A DNA stretch of 11,219 bases from Candidatus Lambdaproteobacteria bacterium (GCA_012964265.1 DTUH01000158.1:1-11219), one strand, 5' to 3'. Counted from the first letter of the stretch, positions 1-7,457 are shown. Notes: generated by a model not told the origin, from the sequence alone. Numbers and translations: made by a program.

Positions 1-34
1 TCAGCGTCAGTGCAATTTTTGCAAGTGCTCTCAT
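1..34 (-). CDS. 5' end of a gene cut by the left edge; probable exported protein
   Basis: Only the first 11 codons are in the window, reading MRALAKIALTL. The start is well supported: ATG at 34..32 is preceded by AAAGGAG at 48..42 with a 7-nt spacer, one of the best ribosome sites here. A basic residue followed by an Ala/Leu/Ile run looks like the beginning of a signal peptide or membrane anchor, but 11 residues cannot settle it. The gene lies 121 nt downstream of menE on the same strand, so it could be read from the men operon or from its own promoter (a TTGACA hexamer lies in the gap). Function unknown. Confidence 0.65.
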   Translation of the reverse strand, partial: MRALAKIALTL

Positions 35-41
35 TTCTTTT

Positions 42-48
42 CTCCTTT
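42..48 (-). promoter_or_regulatory. Strong Shine-Dalgarno site of the left-edge gene
   Basis: AAAGGAG on the minus strand lies 7 nt before ATG 34..32. This site is the main reason for calling the truncated gene, and it shows that the organism uses classical Shine-Dalgarno initiation. Confidence 0.7.
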
Positions 49-106
49 TGAACACGTTATGGAAATTCCACCCCATGTATTTGGGATAGACCTTATCAAG
101 GGGATC

Positions 107-135
107 AGTCTTAACGTTTTTGCAGTATGTGTCAA
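107..135 (-). promoter_or_regulatory. Possible promoter for the left-edge gene
   Basis: A perfect -35 hexamer TTGACA lies at 135..130 on the minus strand, overlapped by a second TTGACT at 140..135. The -10 at the right spacing is poor (AAGACT with 17 nt, or TAAGAC with 16 nt, near 107-113). A start here would give a leader of about 65 nt. No hairpin with a T tract separates menE from this gene, so read-through from men is also possible. Confidence 0.3.
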
Positions 136-155
136 GTCAAAAAGCAAAAATAATT

Positions 156-2480
156 TTATTTTTTAAAACCTGAAAAAATAAGCGGTTGCTTATAAAACAT
201 GTTATCAATCTCATTTTGGAAAACTGTACGACGTTTACGCTCCATCTGCGGTGTATTTGCCTGTTGAAAATCAATTTCCGTAAACATTCCGGATTCGCGT
301 AATTCGTTTGCCAATGCCTGCTCTTCCTCCTGGCTCAGTTCCCAAAACGGATGTTCCAAATATTCGGAACTCGACAAGTCACTCAGTAACTGCACTTTCC
401 AGCCGAGAAATTTATTTGCCGAATCGGTACGTTTGTAAAGACAGCGCACCAAATACATTCTTTTAAACTCAGGCAGCAACATTCCGGATTGAAAAACGGC
501 TTCCGGGAAATCCCAGTCCCAGCCTTTGTTAAATTCGGATTCCATGTCTGCGAAGTACTGCGTATCTGTGGAATGAAATTTTCTATTTTTTGCCGGCGTT
601 GCTATCGCTGTTTTTGGTGACAGCACAATTGTCTTAAACGTCTTACGATCCTGCGCATCGTAAATGAAAATTTGTTTTTCCGGAAGTTCATCTGCTAAAA
701 TCCGGATTATTTCGAAACTTTCCCTCTGCATTCCGCGTTTATTTTCAGTTATGGAAAACCAATTATTATTTTCCTTTTTCCCATTTTGCATTTTGAACAA
801 GCTGCTATTTTCCTGCGCCAGAATCCATGCCATAACTTCCTTGCGTGAATTTGCCCGAACGTATAAACCTCTTTTCCGGAATCCTTTTCTCAGATCAAGC
901 AGCAAAAATACTTGCCGCTCTTCACTCATCGCGATCCGCATCCAGCCCAAAGGAAACTGTGCCAGCCACTGATTAAAAACAGCAGTGCCTGCTTTCCTGT
1001 CCGCCGTATTTTGCTTCTGCTTAAGCTTGAATTGCGGCTGTGCAATTCTAGAAAGTTCTTTTCGGTTCGGTTTCATACCGTTTCCAACCTCTTCCGGCCA
1101 CGCTAAAAACAAATCCGGAATTTTGAAACGCAGCAGACGTTTTCCCAACAACTTCCGTAATTCCTCTACAGAAGCCGATTCCGAGTATTTCAGAAAAGCA
1201 ACAGGTCGCTCGCCAAATTTGGAATCTTTTACCGGAACAACTACGGCTTGCTCGATTTTTCCGCTTTGGAACAAAACACGTTCTATTTCTTCCGGATGGA
1301 TATTTTCGCCTCCTGAAATGAACATGTTGTCTTTGCGCCCCATGACCGTCAGGGAGTCATTTTTTTCGGCAGCAAGTTTTTTCCGTGCCGACGAATCGTT
1401 TTTGTCCCGTTCAGGAAATCCGGTTTCCCATGCACCTAAATCTCCGGTTTTAAACCATCCGTTTTCGTCAAAGGGCTGACTCAATCCGGATTTTTCTAAA
1501 TATCCCAAAAATCGAGTTTTTCCGCGCACCTCGATTTCGTTGTAAGTTTCACTTGCTGTGGAAATCCGGATTTCGCGAAATGGCAAAACACGGCAGTTTC
1601 CTTTTTTTCCTGTTGCCACCTGCGATGCCATTTCAGTTGAACCGTAAGTCGTTTTTATATTTAAGCCAATATGTTCCGCTTGCTCAAGTAAATTTTCGGG
1701 AATTGCAGAGCCCCCAAGCAAAATAAGTTTTAATTTAAGTAAAGATTCTTTTCCTGCAATTGTCTTCAAAAGCCGATGGAGTTGTGTCGGAACCAGAGAA
1801 ATATGCGTAATTTTATATTTCAGGATGGACTCCGCCAGGGCTTCATTATCAGGAGGCATTACCATAGTAGCACCGGAAATCAAGGTCCGGAAAAAAATTG
1901 CCAATCCGCTGACGTGATAAAGCGGCAGAGACAACAACCAGCGGTCTCCGGGATTCAGTGGCATAATCTGATTTGCTCCAAGTGCACTATAATAATGGTT
2001 TGCCAGCGAGTGAACTACCGCTTTTGGTGAACCGCTGCTTCCGGAGGTGAAAATGATTGTGGCCCACGCATCCGGATTTATCGAGTGCTCGATTTGGGGC
2101 CTGGAAGCAGATTTTTTCAAATCAGGATTGATTGTATTATTCTGCAGTAAACCGTGAAAATCTTCGGCTAAATGTACGTGTTTGAGACCACCTATTTTAT
2201 GTATTAATTCATTTTTTTGCTTTGGAGGAAATTTTGGATTAAGCGGAACCGCAACTGCGCCACGAATCCATAAGGCCAACATCGCTTTCAGTAAAAATTC
2301 AGGATTTTCAGTACAAAGAGCCACGCGCTTTTGAGCCGATATGTATAAAGAGTTGCTTAAGGTAAAAGATTCTTCCAAAAAATCAGCAAAAGTCCAGCTT
2401 CGTGATTCGCTTATTAAAAACTGCTGCTTTGCAAAACTCGCCTTTAATTGATTCAGTAAATTTGGATTCAATTCAACCAT
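156..2480 (-). CDS. menE: o-Succinylbenzoate--CoA ligase with a long unrecognised C-terminal extension
   Basis: MenE makes o-succinylbenzoyl-CoA from o-succinylbenzoate, ATP and CoA in cytoplasmic menaquinone synthesis. The ANL-family adenylation core covers residues 1 to about 480: P-loop TSGSSGSPK (145-153), TTYGSTEM (277-284), GWFKTGDLG (341-349), GRKDNMFISGGENIHPEE (381-398), and a probable A10 lysine K470 in GMKPNRKEL. A Lys/Asp-rich insertion of about 20 residues sits between the last two core motifs (352-375). Typical MenE proteins have 450-490 residues; this one has 774. After a K/Q-rich linker (484-497), residues 500-774 (about 159-980) form an extra region I do not recognise. It is rich in aromatic and charged residues, and I saw no GxSxG, P-loop or membrane segment. 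The ATG overlaps the menC stop by one base (TGATG) and has no clear Shine-Dalgarno, so translational coupling is likely. The symbol rests on the core plus the men operon; generic acyl-CoA synthetases share these motifs. Confidence 0.88.
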   Translation of the reverse strand: MVELNPNLLNQLKASFAKQQFLISESRSWTFADFLEESFTLSNSLYISAQKRVALCTENPEFLLKAMLALWIRGAVAVPLNPKFPPKQKNELIHKIGGLKHVHLAEDFHGLLQNNTINPDLKKSASRPQIEHSINPDAWATIIFTSGSSGSPKAVVHSLANHYYSALGANQIMPLNPGDRWLLSLPLYHVSGLAIFFRTLISGATMVMPPDNEALAESILKYKITHISLVPTQLHRLLKTIAGKESLLKLKLILLGGSAIPENLLEQAEHIGLNIKTTYGSTEMASQVATGKKGNCRVLPFREIRISTASETYNEIEVRGKTRFLGYLEKSGLSQPFDENGWFKTGDLGAWETGFPERDKNDSSARKKLAAEKNDSLTVMGRKDNMFISGGENIHPEEIERVLFQSGKIEQAVVVPVKDSKFGERPVAFLKYSESASVEELRKLLGKRLLRFKIPDLFLAWPEEVGNGMKPNRKELSRIAQPQFKLKQKQNTADRKAGTAVFNQWLAQFPLGWMRIAMSEERQVFLLLDLRKGFRKRGLYVRANSRKEVMAWILAQENSSLFKMQNGKKENNNWFSITENKRGMQRESFEIIRILADELPEKQIFIYDAQDRKTFKTIVLSPKTAIATPAKNRKFHSTDTQYFADMESEFNKGWDWDFPEAVFQSGMLLPEFKRMYLVRCLYKRTDSANKFLGWKVQLLSDLSSSEYLEHPFWELSQEEEQALANELRESGMFTEIDFQQANTPQMERKRRTVFQNEIDNMFYKQPLIFSGFKK

Positions 2481-3598
2481 CAGCTAATTTCACTTTCCCA
2501 GGTTCCTGCCGCAATCTTTTGCAGATTTTTCACCTTGGCTCTAGGCCACGAATCAGGAAAAACATAACTCCCATTTGTGAGCGTGAAAGGCGGATCGATT
2601 AAATCCCGTTCGAACCATTTTGCAGTGTCAAGTCCAGTCGGAAGTTGCTGCCGGAGAAGATTTGCGGCCATGGAGGCAATCCAGTTTAAGCCTAGTCCGC
2701 TTTCAAAGGAACTGCTTAAAACCACCTGCATATTTTTCTTTTCGGCGTAATCTACCCAAAATTTTGTGCCATCCCAACCTCCGATAATTCCGGGTTTTAT
2801 AATCAAGGCTTTGATTCCGTTTTTTGGCAACGCATCCGGATTTGGGTTTGTCCACAGAGTTTCGTCGAGCGCCAGCGGAATTCCCGTTTGCAGATGCAGT
2901 TCTTCCAGTTTTTGAAAGCCGCGCAACGGTTCTTCGCAAAATTCAATTTTGCAGTTGCTCACTGCCTGTGCAAACTCAAAGGCCTCTTCCCATTCCCATG
3001 AACGGTTTGCGTCAAGACGCAGTGCGATTTCATCCGGCAATATTTTTCGCGCGATTTTTACCCGTTCAATATCTTCCTGTAAATTAAGCCGTCCAACCTT
3101 GATTTTAATTGCCTTGAAACCCGCATCCCGGAGTAGTTCACATTCCTGTTCCAGTTTTTTTCCGGAAGCGACTGCAAGGCCGTTCACCGGAACTTGTTTT
3201 GCAGAAATTTTGTTTTTGGCGGACTTGTAATCCCGCCCTACCGTTTCTCCGGATTTGATTGACTCTGAAACTTTGGAACTCTGGTGCAGGGTCCGCTGCG
3301 CCATATCCAAACCAAAACAAACGGAACTAAAAAGAGTTTTTCGTTTTTGGGTTGGATGGAAATTCTCGGAAAGAAAATCCCGGATTTGGTTTTCTGCCTG
3401 TAAAAGAGATTCCGGATGCAGACCGGGGAGTGGAGTTATTTCTCCTTCACCAAATTGTTGATCTACGGAATTTTCGGATGATTCTTCAAACAAGCGCAGA
3501 ATGAGACCTCTGCGTTCGTTTAATACATGTCCAAGCATCCGCAGGGGTTCTTTTAGAGGAAGTGAATAGCGGAAAAGTTTCCAGCGGAAAGAGTTCAT
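2480..3598 (-). CDS. menC: o-Succinylbenzoate synthase
   Basis: MenC is an enolase-superfamily enzyme that dehydrates SHCHC to o-succinylbenzoate. I chose ATG 3598 (372 aa), 2 nt after the menA stop, with GGAT about 7 nt upstream. A TTG at 3616 would add MVDRIK and overlap menA by 16 nt; the protein from the ATG (MNSFRWKLFRYSLPL) begins as MenC proteins usually do. In ATG numbering the active-site residues are all present: K165 and K167 in KIKVG, D196 in RLDANRSW, E222 in FCEEPL, D245 in ALDET, and K268 in LIIKPGIIGG. A Ser/Lys-rich stretch at about 106-133, between the capping domain and the barrel, looks like a lineage-specific insertion. It sits between menA and menE in one operon, which supports MenC over other enolase-superfamily members such as dipeptide epimerases. 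Confidence 0.92.
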   Translation of the reverse strand: MNSFRWKLFRYSLPLKEPLRMLGHVLNERRGLILRLFEESSENSVDQQFGEGEITPLPGLHPESLLQAENQIRDFLSENFHPTQKRKTLFSSVCFGLDMAQRTLHQSSKVSESIKSGETVGRDYKSAKNKISAKQVPVNGLAVASGKKLEQECELLRDAGFKAIKIKVGRLNLQEDIERVKIARKILPDEIALRLDANRSWEWEEAFEFAQAVSNCKIEFCEEPLRGFQKLEELHLQTGIPLALDETLWTNPNPDALPKNGIKALIIKPGIIGGWDGTKFWVDYAEKKNMQVVLSSSFESGLGLNWIASMAANLLRQQLPTGLDTAKWFERDLIDPPFTLTNGSYVFPDSWPRAKVKNLQKIAAGTWESEIS

Positions 3599-3600
3599 TT

Positions 3601-4491
3601 TTATCCGATCCACCAACCTAGCGAAAAAAGGATACTGTACAAAATGATGAGTTTTCCGGTGGCAGCTAAAGTTTCATTGAGTTCAACACCTTTTGATCCG
3701 GAAATAATTTGACGAATTGGGGAGCATCCCGGAATTATTATCAAAGCTGAAAGACAGGCAAACCAATGTCCATCCGTCCAAAACGCCAAAATGAAAGGTA
3801 TGGTCAGCGCCAAAGCAAAAGCCGCAAGATACTCTGCACGAGCGAAACCGGTACCAAAACGAACGGCCAAAGTTCTTTTACCAGCTTTTTTGTCCGTCGG
3901 TTCATCCCGCAAATTGTTGACAGCAAGAAGAGCGGTAGCTAACAATCCGGGGCCGAATCCCGCAAGAATTACTTCTACCGGAATCTCCAGCGCCTGAACA
4001 TAAAAAGTTCCACCAACTGCAACCGGACCAAAAAAAATCAGTACAAACAAATCGCCCAATCCCAAATAACCGAGCGGCAGGGGGCCTCCGGTGTATAGTA
4101 TTCCGGATGCAATGGAAAGCACACCGATAATCACAATCGGCCAGCCGCCGCGATAAACAAGGTAAATTCCAACCAAAACCGCCAACCCAAAAACTAAAAC
4201 AAAATTCCGCTGCATCGCTTCCGGAGTGACAAGTCCGGCTTGTGTCGCCCGGATTGGACCGAGACGCTCCACTGTGTCTGCTCCCTTCACAAAGTCAAAA
4301 TAGTCGTTGGAAAAATTTGTGCCGATTTGAATCAGCAATGCCCCCAAAAGGGCTGCCAATGCTGCTCCCGCGTGTCCCTTTCCAACTGCATAAGCCATGG
4401 AGGTGCCAATCAAAATTGGGGCAACCGCTGCTCCCAAAGTTTTTGGTCTGACGGCCAAAAGCCAGACGTCTAAATGTTTTGCGGAAATCAT
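3601..4491 (-). CDS. menA: 1,4-Dihydroxy-2-naphthoate polyprenyltransferase
   Basis: MenA is an integral membrane UbiA-family enzyme that transfers a polyprenyl chain from its diphosphate to 1,4-dihydroxy-2-naphthoate, giving demethylmenaquinone. The 296 residues fit the family. The first Mg/diphosphate motif is NDYFDFVKGAD (62-72) and the second aspartate motif is NNLRDEPTDKKAGKRT (192-207). The N-terminal RPKTLGAAVAPILIGT (15-30) is typical of MenA. About eight or nine hydrophobic segments are visible, beginning near 18-35, 42-57 and 96-113. The ATG overlaps the menB stop as ATGA, and there is no clear Shine-Dalgarno, so translation is probably coupled to menB. The men operon context separates it from UbiA or other prenyltransferases of the same fold. 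Confidence 0.95.
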   Translation of the reverse strand: MISAKHLDVWLLAVRPKTLGAAVAPILIGTSMAYAVGKGHAGAALAALLGALLIQIGTNFSNDYFDFVKGADTVERLGPIRATQAGLVTPEAMQRNFVLVFGLAVLVGIYLVYRGGWPIVIIGVLSIASGILYTGGPLPLGYLGLGDLFVLIFFGPVAVGGTFYVQALEIPVEVILAGFGPGLLATALLAVNNLRDEPTDKKAGKRTLAVRFGTGFARAEYLAAFALALTIPFILAFWTDGHWFACLSALIIIPGCSPIRQIISGSKGVELNETLAATGKLIILYSILFSLGWWIG

Positions 4492-5315
4492 GGACGTCGT
4501 GTAAATTTTTTAAAATCCGGTTTGCGCTTTTCCAGATAAGCATTGCGCCCTTCCTGTCCTTCCTCTGACATATAATAAAGCATGGTCGCATTTCCTGCCA
4601 TTTCCTGTAATCCGGCTTGTCCGTCACAATCCGCGTTGAGGGCGGATTTTAAACAGCGCAAAGCCATCGGCGAATGCTGCAGCATTTCCCTGGACCACTC
4701 TAAAGTTTCTGCTTCAAGATTTTCCAATGGTACAACCGTGTTGACAAGTCCCATTTCCAAAGCCTGTTGTGCGTCGTATTGCCGACACAGGAACCAGATT
4801 TCCCGCGCCTTTTTTTGCCCTACAATTCTGGCAAGATAACTCGAACCGTATCCCCCGTCGAAGGAACCTACTTTGGGTCCTGTTTGACCAAAAATCGCGT
4901 TATCGGCGGCAATTGTCAGGTCGCACATGACTTGCAAAACATGTCCTCCGCCGATTGCATATCCTGCAACCATCGCCACAACAGGTTTGGGGCATGTTCT
5001 GATTTCCCGTTGAAAATCTAAAACATTGAGACGCATATGGCCGGTTTCATTGTCTTTGTAACCTGCGTCACCGCGTACACGCTGATCTCCGCCTGAACAA
5101 AATGCTTTTTCTCCCTCACCCGTTAAAATAATGACACCGATCTGAGTGTCTTCGCGCGCATCTTCAAGGGCCTTGCGCATTTCACGTACGGTCAGTGGTC
5201 GGAAAGCATTTCTGACTTCAGGACGATTGATGGTTATTTTAGCAACACCTTCTTTTGATTTTTCGTAGCGGATGTCAGTGTAACTTCCGCACGATTCCCA
5301 ATATTTATCACTCAT
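4488..5315 (-). CDS. menB: 1,4-Dihydroxy-2-naphthoyl-CoA synthase
   Basis: MenB is a crotonase-fold enzyme that cyclises o-succinylbenzoyl-CoA to 1,4-dihydroxy-2-naphthoyl-CoA. Its 275 residues match family length. Visible motifs are the oxyanion/CoA segment FCSGGDQRVRG (72-82), AGYAIGGGHVLQVMCDL (117-133), QTGPKVGSFDGGYGSSY (144-160) and the MenB-specific tail KRKPDFKKFTRRP (263-275). Glycine in QTG (G146) instead of the aspartate of QTD-type enzymes marks the bicarbonate-dependent class, as in E. coli; this is inference from known families. It is the first gene of the minus-strand men operon: ATG 5315 has GGAG four nt upstream, and menA follows with a 4-nt overlap. No TCCGGA palindrome lies in this gene, unlike its neighbours. 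Confidence 0.97.
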   Translation of the reverse strand: MSDKYWESCGSYTDIRYEKSKEGVAKITINRPEVRNAFRPLTVREMRKALEDAREDTQIGVIILTGEGEKAFCSGGDQRVRGDAGYKDNETGHMRLNVLDFQREIRTCPKPVVAMVAGYAIGGGHVLQVMCDLTIAADNAIFGQTGPKVGSFDGGYGSSYLARIVGQKKAREIWFLCRQYDAQQALEMGLVNTVVPLENLEAETLEWSREMLQHSPMALRCLKSALNADCDGQAGLQEMAGNATMLYYMSEEGQEGRNAYLEKRKPDFKKFTRRP

Positions 5316-5512
5316 TCTGCTCCATTTTGACTATAATAAATTTCATGAAATAAACGCACATGTTACCACACGTTGTTGGTCAAAACGATAAAAATCACTG
5401 CCACAGCGTATTTGAGAAAATATTTTTTGAAAAAGCTTGATTTCAAGGTCATATTAATGTGATCATATAGAGTCATTTTAAAAACAATTATTTCAATAAA
5501 GAGAATTATAAG
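5316..5512. promoter_or_regulatory. Divergent promoter region between menB and rplU
   Basis: This 197-nt AT-rich spacer must start both the men operon (minus) and the rplU operon (plus). Towards menB, TATTATAG at 5338..5331 is a plausible -10, just upstream of GGAG, but no good -35 lies 16-18 nt before it. A perfect 12-bp palindrome ATTTCATGAAAT (5340-5351) sits directly upstream of that -10 and could be an operator. Towards rplU, TTGATT (5438-5443) and TATAGA (5467-5472) are weak candidates and do not pair at ideal spacing. A second short inverted repeat, CTTGA-TT-TCAAG, lies at 5437-5448. Exact starts cannot be fixed from sequence. Confidence 0.4.
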
Positions 5513-5920
5513 ATGTTTGCAATTATTCGCACAGCAGGAAAACAGTACCGTGTTGCTCAAGGAGATACCATTCGATTTGCAAGAATGAGCGCGGAGCCTG
5601 GAGATGCATTTGAGACAGATCAAGTGTTGGCAATTGGAGGAGAAGAGAGTGAACTGAAATTTGGGAGCCCGGTAATTGCCGGAGCAAAAGTTCAGGGAAC
5701 GATTCTACAGCATGGAAAAGATAAAAAGATTATTGTTTTCAAACGCAAGCGCCGCAAGACTTATCGACGAAAATACGGACACCGACAAGGGCACACTCTA
5801 GTGAAAATTGATAAGATCAGTGCCAAAGAAGTTTCAGTCAAAAAAGCAGAACCCAAAAAATCTGTCCCGGGAAAAGTTGCACCTAAAAAAGTTGTGTCGA
5901 AAAAAGCTGTAGCCAAATAA
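5513..5920 (+). CDS. rplU: 50S ribosomal protein L21 with a lysine-rich tail
   Basis: bL21 is a 23S rRNA-binding protein of the large subunit. Residues 1-103 are the canonical protein: the start MFAIIRTAGKQYRVAQGD, FGSPVIAGAKV (50-60), and the basic segment KRKRRKTYRRKYGHRQGHT (77-95). The usual length is about 103 residues; here 32 more follow (104-135), made almost only of K, V, A, P, S and E with repeated KK pairs. The tail is continuous in frame and ends at TAA 5918-5920. An AGAG about 8 nt before the ATG is a modest ribosome site. It is the first gene of the rplU-rpmA-trpS run, with rpmA 21 nt downstream. Confidence 0.97.
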   Translation: MFAIIRTAGKQYRVAQGDTIRFARMSAEPGDAFETDQVLAIGGEESELKFGSPVIAGAKVQGTILQHGKDKKIIVFKRKRRKTYRRKYGHRQGHTLVKIDKISAKEVSVKKAEPKKSVPGKVAPKKVVSKKAVAK

Positions 5921-5941
5921 CCTCTAGTCTAAAAAAAGAAT

Positions 5942-6229
5942 ATGGCACATAAAAAAGCAGCCGGCAGCAGCCGCAATGGACGTGATTCACAGGGACAAAG
6001 ACGTGGAGTTAAAAAATTTGGCGGCGAACTTGTGAAAGCAGGAAATATTCTTGTACGTCAAGTGGGTTCTACTTTTCACGCTGGCACAAATGTTGGTACC
6101 GGAAGAGATTTCACTTTGTTTTCCAAGGTCGCAGGACACGTGAAATTCATTCAAAAAGGTAGTGGAAAACATAAACGCAAATACATCAGCGTTGTTCCAA
6201 ACGAAGCTCCGGTTTCTGCTTCTGTTTGA
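5942..6229 (+). CDS. rpmA: 50S ribosomal protein L27
   Basis: bL27 sits near the peptidyl-transferase centre, with its N-terminal arm reaching the tRNA CCA ends. The start MAHKKAAGSSRNGRDSQGQR is the classical form without the cleavable leader seen in Firmicutes. The core GNILVRQVGSTFHAGTNVG (34-52) and GRDFTLF follow. The 95 residues are slightly longer than usual because of a short tail, APVSASV. It lies between rplU and trpS, 21 nt after the former and 3 nt before the latter. The Shine-Dalgarno is weak (A-rich, AAAAAAAGAAT). Confidence 0.97.
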   Translation: MAHKKAAGSSRNGRDSQGQRRGVKKFGGELVKAGNILVRQVGSTFHAGTNVGTGRDFTLFSKVAGHVKFIQKGSGKHKRKYISVVPNEAPVSASV

Positions 6230-6232
6230 GTT

Positions 6233-7204
6233 ATGGGCGCCAAACCCCGTTCACTTTCGGGCATAAAGCCTACCGGAACTCCCCATTTAGGAAACTATCT
6301 GGGTATGATAAAACCGGCGATACAATTACAGGAAACGCATGAAACGTTTTACTTTATCGCCGATTATCATGCTCTGACCTCTGTGCGTGATCCCGAAGAA
6401 CTCAGGGAAAACACTTACGATCTCACTGCCGTTTTCGCGGCGCTTGGTATGGACTTTGAGAACCATGCCTTTTTTCGACAATCAGATATTCCGGAAGTTA
6501 CCGAACTGACCTGGATTCTTTCCTGTATTACATCCAAAGGATTGATGGAGCGGGCTCACGCTTACAAGGATGCGGTAGCAAAAGATCAGGAAGTCAATAT
6601 GGGGCTGTTCAGTTATCCTGTTTTGATGGCATGTGACATTCTGATTTATGACTCAAATTTTGTCCCTGTCGGTCAAGATCAGCGTCAGCATCTTGAAATT
6701 ACTCGTGACATTGCCATTCGCTTCAATCATCTTTACGGAGAGGTATTTGTTATTCCGGATGCAATTATTGAAAAAGAGATTGCGACTATTCCCGGACTGG
6801 ATGGACGTAAAATGAGTAAGTCTTATGGAAACGTGATCCCTCTTTTGGCTCCTGAAAAACAATTTCGTAAAGCAATCATGAAAATCACCACCGATTCTAA
6901 ATCAGTGGATGAGCCGAAAGATCCCGGGACATGCAGCGTTTTTGCTCTCTATCAATGTTTTTCCGGAAAAGCAGAACAGGAAGCTCTGGCAGAACGTTAC
7001 CGCGCTGGAGGAATGGGTTATGGAGAAGCAAAGCAAATATGCTTTGACGCGCTTAATGCTGAACTGAAAGAACCCCGTGAAATATATCAGCAAATTCGGA
7101 ACGACAAAACAAAGTTAAACGGTATCCTGGAATCCGGACGTGATAAGGCGCGCGTAATTGCCAGACAAGTCACCGACCGTGTACGCGATAAAGTTGGTTT
7201 GTAA
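6233..7204 (+). CDS. trpS: Tryptophanyl-tRNA synthetase
   Basis: A class Ic synthetase that charges tRNA-Trp in the cytoplasm. The HIGH-like motif is PTGTPHLGNYLG (13-24), the KMSKS loop is GRKMSKSYGN (191-200), and the tRNA/Trp-site signature VPVGQDQRQHLEITRD lies at 144-159. The length of 323 is normal for bacterial TrpRS. ATG 6233 lies 3 nt after the rpmA stop with no Shine-Dalgarno, so it is probably translated by coupling as the third gene of the operon. Pairing of trpS with rplU-rpmA is less usual than the common rplU-rpmA-obg order; obg is not in the window. Confidence 0.97.
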   Translation: MGAKPRSLSGIKPTGTPHLGNYLGMIKPAIQLQETHETFYFIADYHALTSVRDPEELRENTYDLTAVFAALGMDFENHAFFRQSDIPEVTELTWILSCITSKGLMERAHAYKDAVAKDQEVNMGLFSYPVLMACDILIYDSNFVPVGQDQRQHLEITRDIAIRFNHLYGEVFVIPDAIIEKEIATIPGLDGRKMSKSYGNVIPLLAPEKQFRKAIMKITTDSKSVDEPKDPGTCSVFALYQCFSGKAEQEALAERYRAGGMGYGEAKQICFDALNAELKEPREIYQQIRNDKTKLNGILESGRDKARVIARQVTDRVRDKVGL

Positions 7205-7245
7205 TCTTATGCTTGATGAGCCTGTAAAAAGTCCTAAAACCGTGC

Positions 7246-7321
7246 CATTTCGAGCGAAGCTAAAAATCTTGTATTAGCTACTGCACTAATATCGTTAAGA
7301 TTATTCTCTACTTTCGAGATG
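7246..7321. repeat. Imperfect inverted repeat, REP/MITE-like
   Basis: Left arm 7246-7270 (begins CATTTCGAGCGAAGC) and right arm 7297-7321 (ends TTTCGAGATG) pair at 18 of 25 positions around a 26-nt loop. The arms resemble a dispersed intergenic repeat of the CATTTCGA...AAATCTT...TCGAAATG type that I know from many unrelated bacterial genomes. No ORF lies inside, so it is a non-coding element. It has no T tract and is unlikely to be a simple terminator. Confidence 0.6.
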
Positions 7322-7434
7322 ACAAGACGTGCGGTCGAAAAGAAAAAATTGTGTCATTTTGATTTTTTGCGAGTACGTAATATCTTAACAAACAGTTTTT
7401 CAGCTACAAAATTTCACAGATTATTCAGGAATAA

Positions 7435-7457
7435 TATCCGTGTTCATCCGTGAAAAT
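7435..7457 (+). repeat. 23-bp dispersed repeat, copy 1
   Basis: It starts TATCCGTGTTCATCCGTG and matches copy 2 (7497-7519) at 21 of 23 positions. Inside it ATCCGTG occurs twice, 10 nt apart. Together with ATTTCACAGAT upstream (7411-7421) it forms an imperfect inverted repeat with ATCCGTGAAAAT. Repeats of this wording are common between genes in many genomes (general knowledge, not searched). Confidence 0.6.

Noticed and set aside
985..1479. 164-codon plus-strand ORF inside menE
   Set aside because: It is an antisense shadow of menE, which shows adenylation motifs through the same interval.
3599..3616. TTG start of menC at 3616 (or GTG at 3613)
   Set aside because: It would add six or fewer residues and overlap menA; ATG 3598 lies 2 nt after the menA stop with GGAT upstream and gives the usual MenC N-terminus.
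5363..5623. 86-codon minus-strand ORF upstream of menB
   Set aside because: It overlaps the start of rplU in antisense and fills the divergent promoter spacer; it has no ribosome site, and its composition follows AT-rich non-coding DNA.
7246..7321. Rho-independent terminator of trpS
   Set aside because: Pairing is imperfect, the loop is 26 nt, and GACAAGAC rather than a T tract follows.
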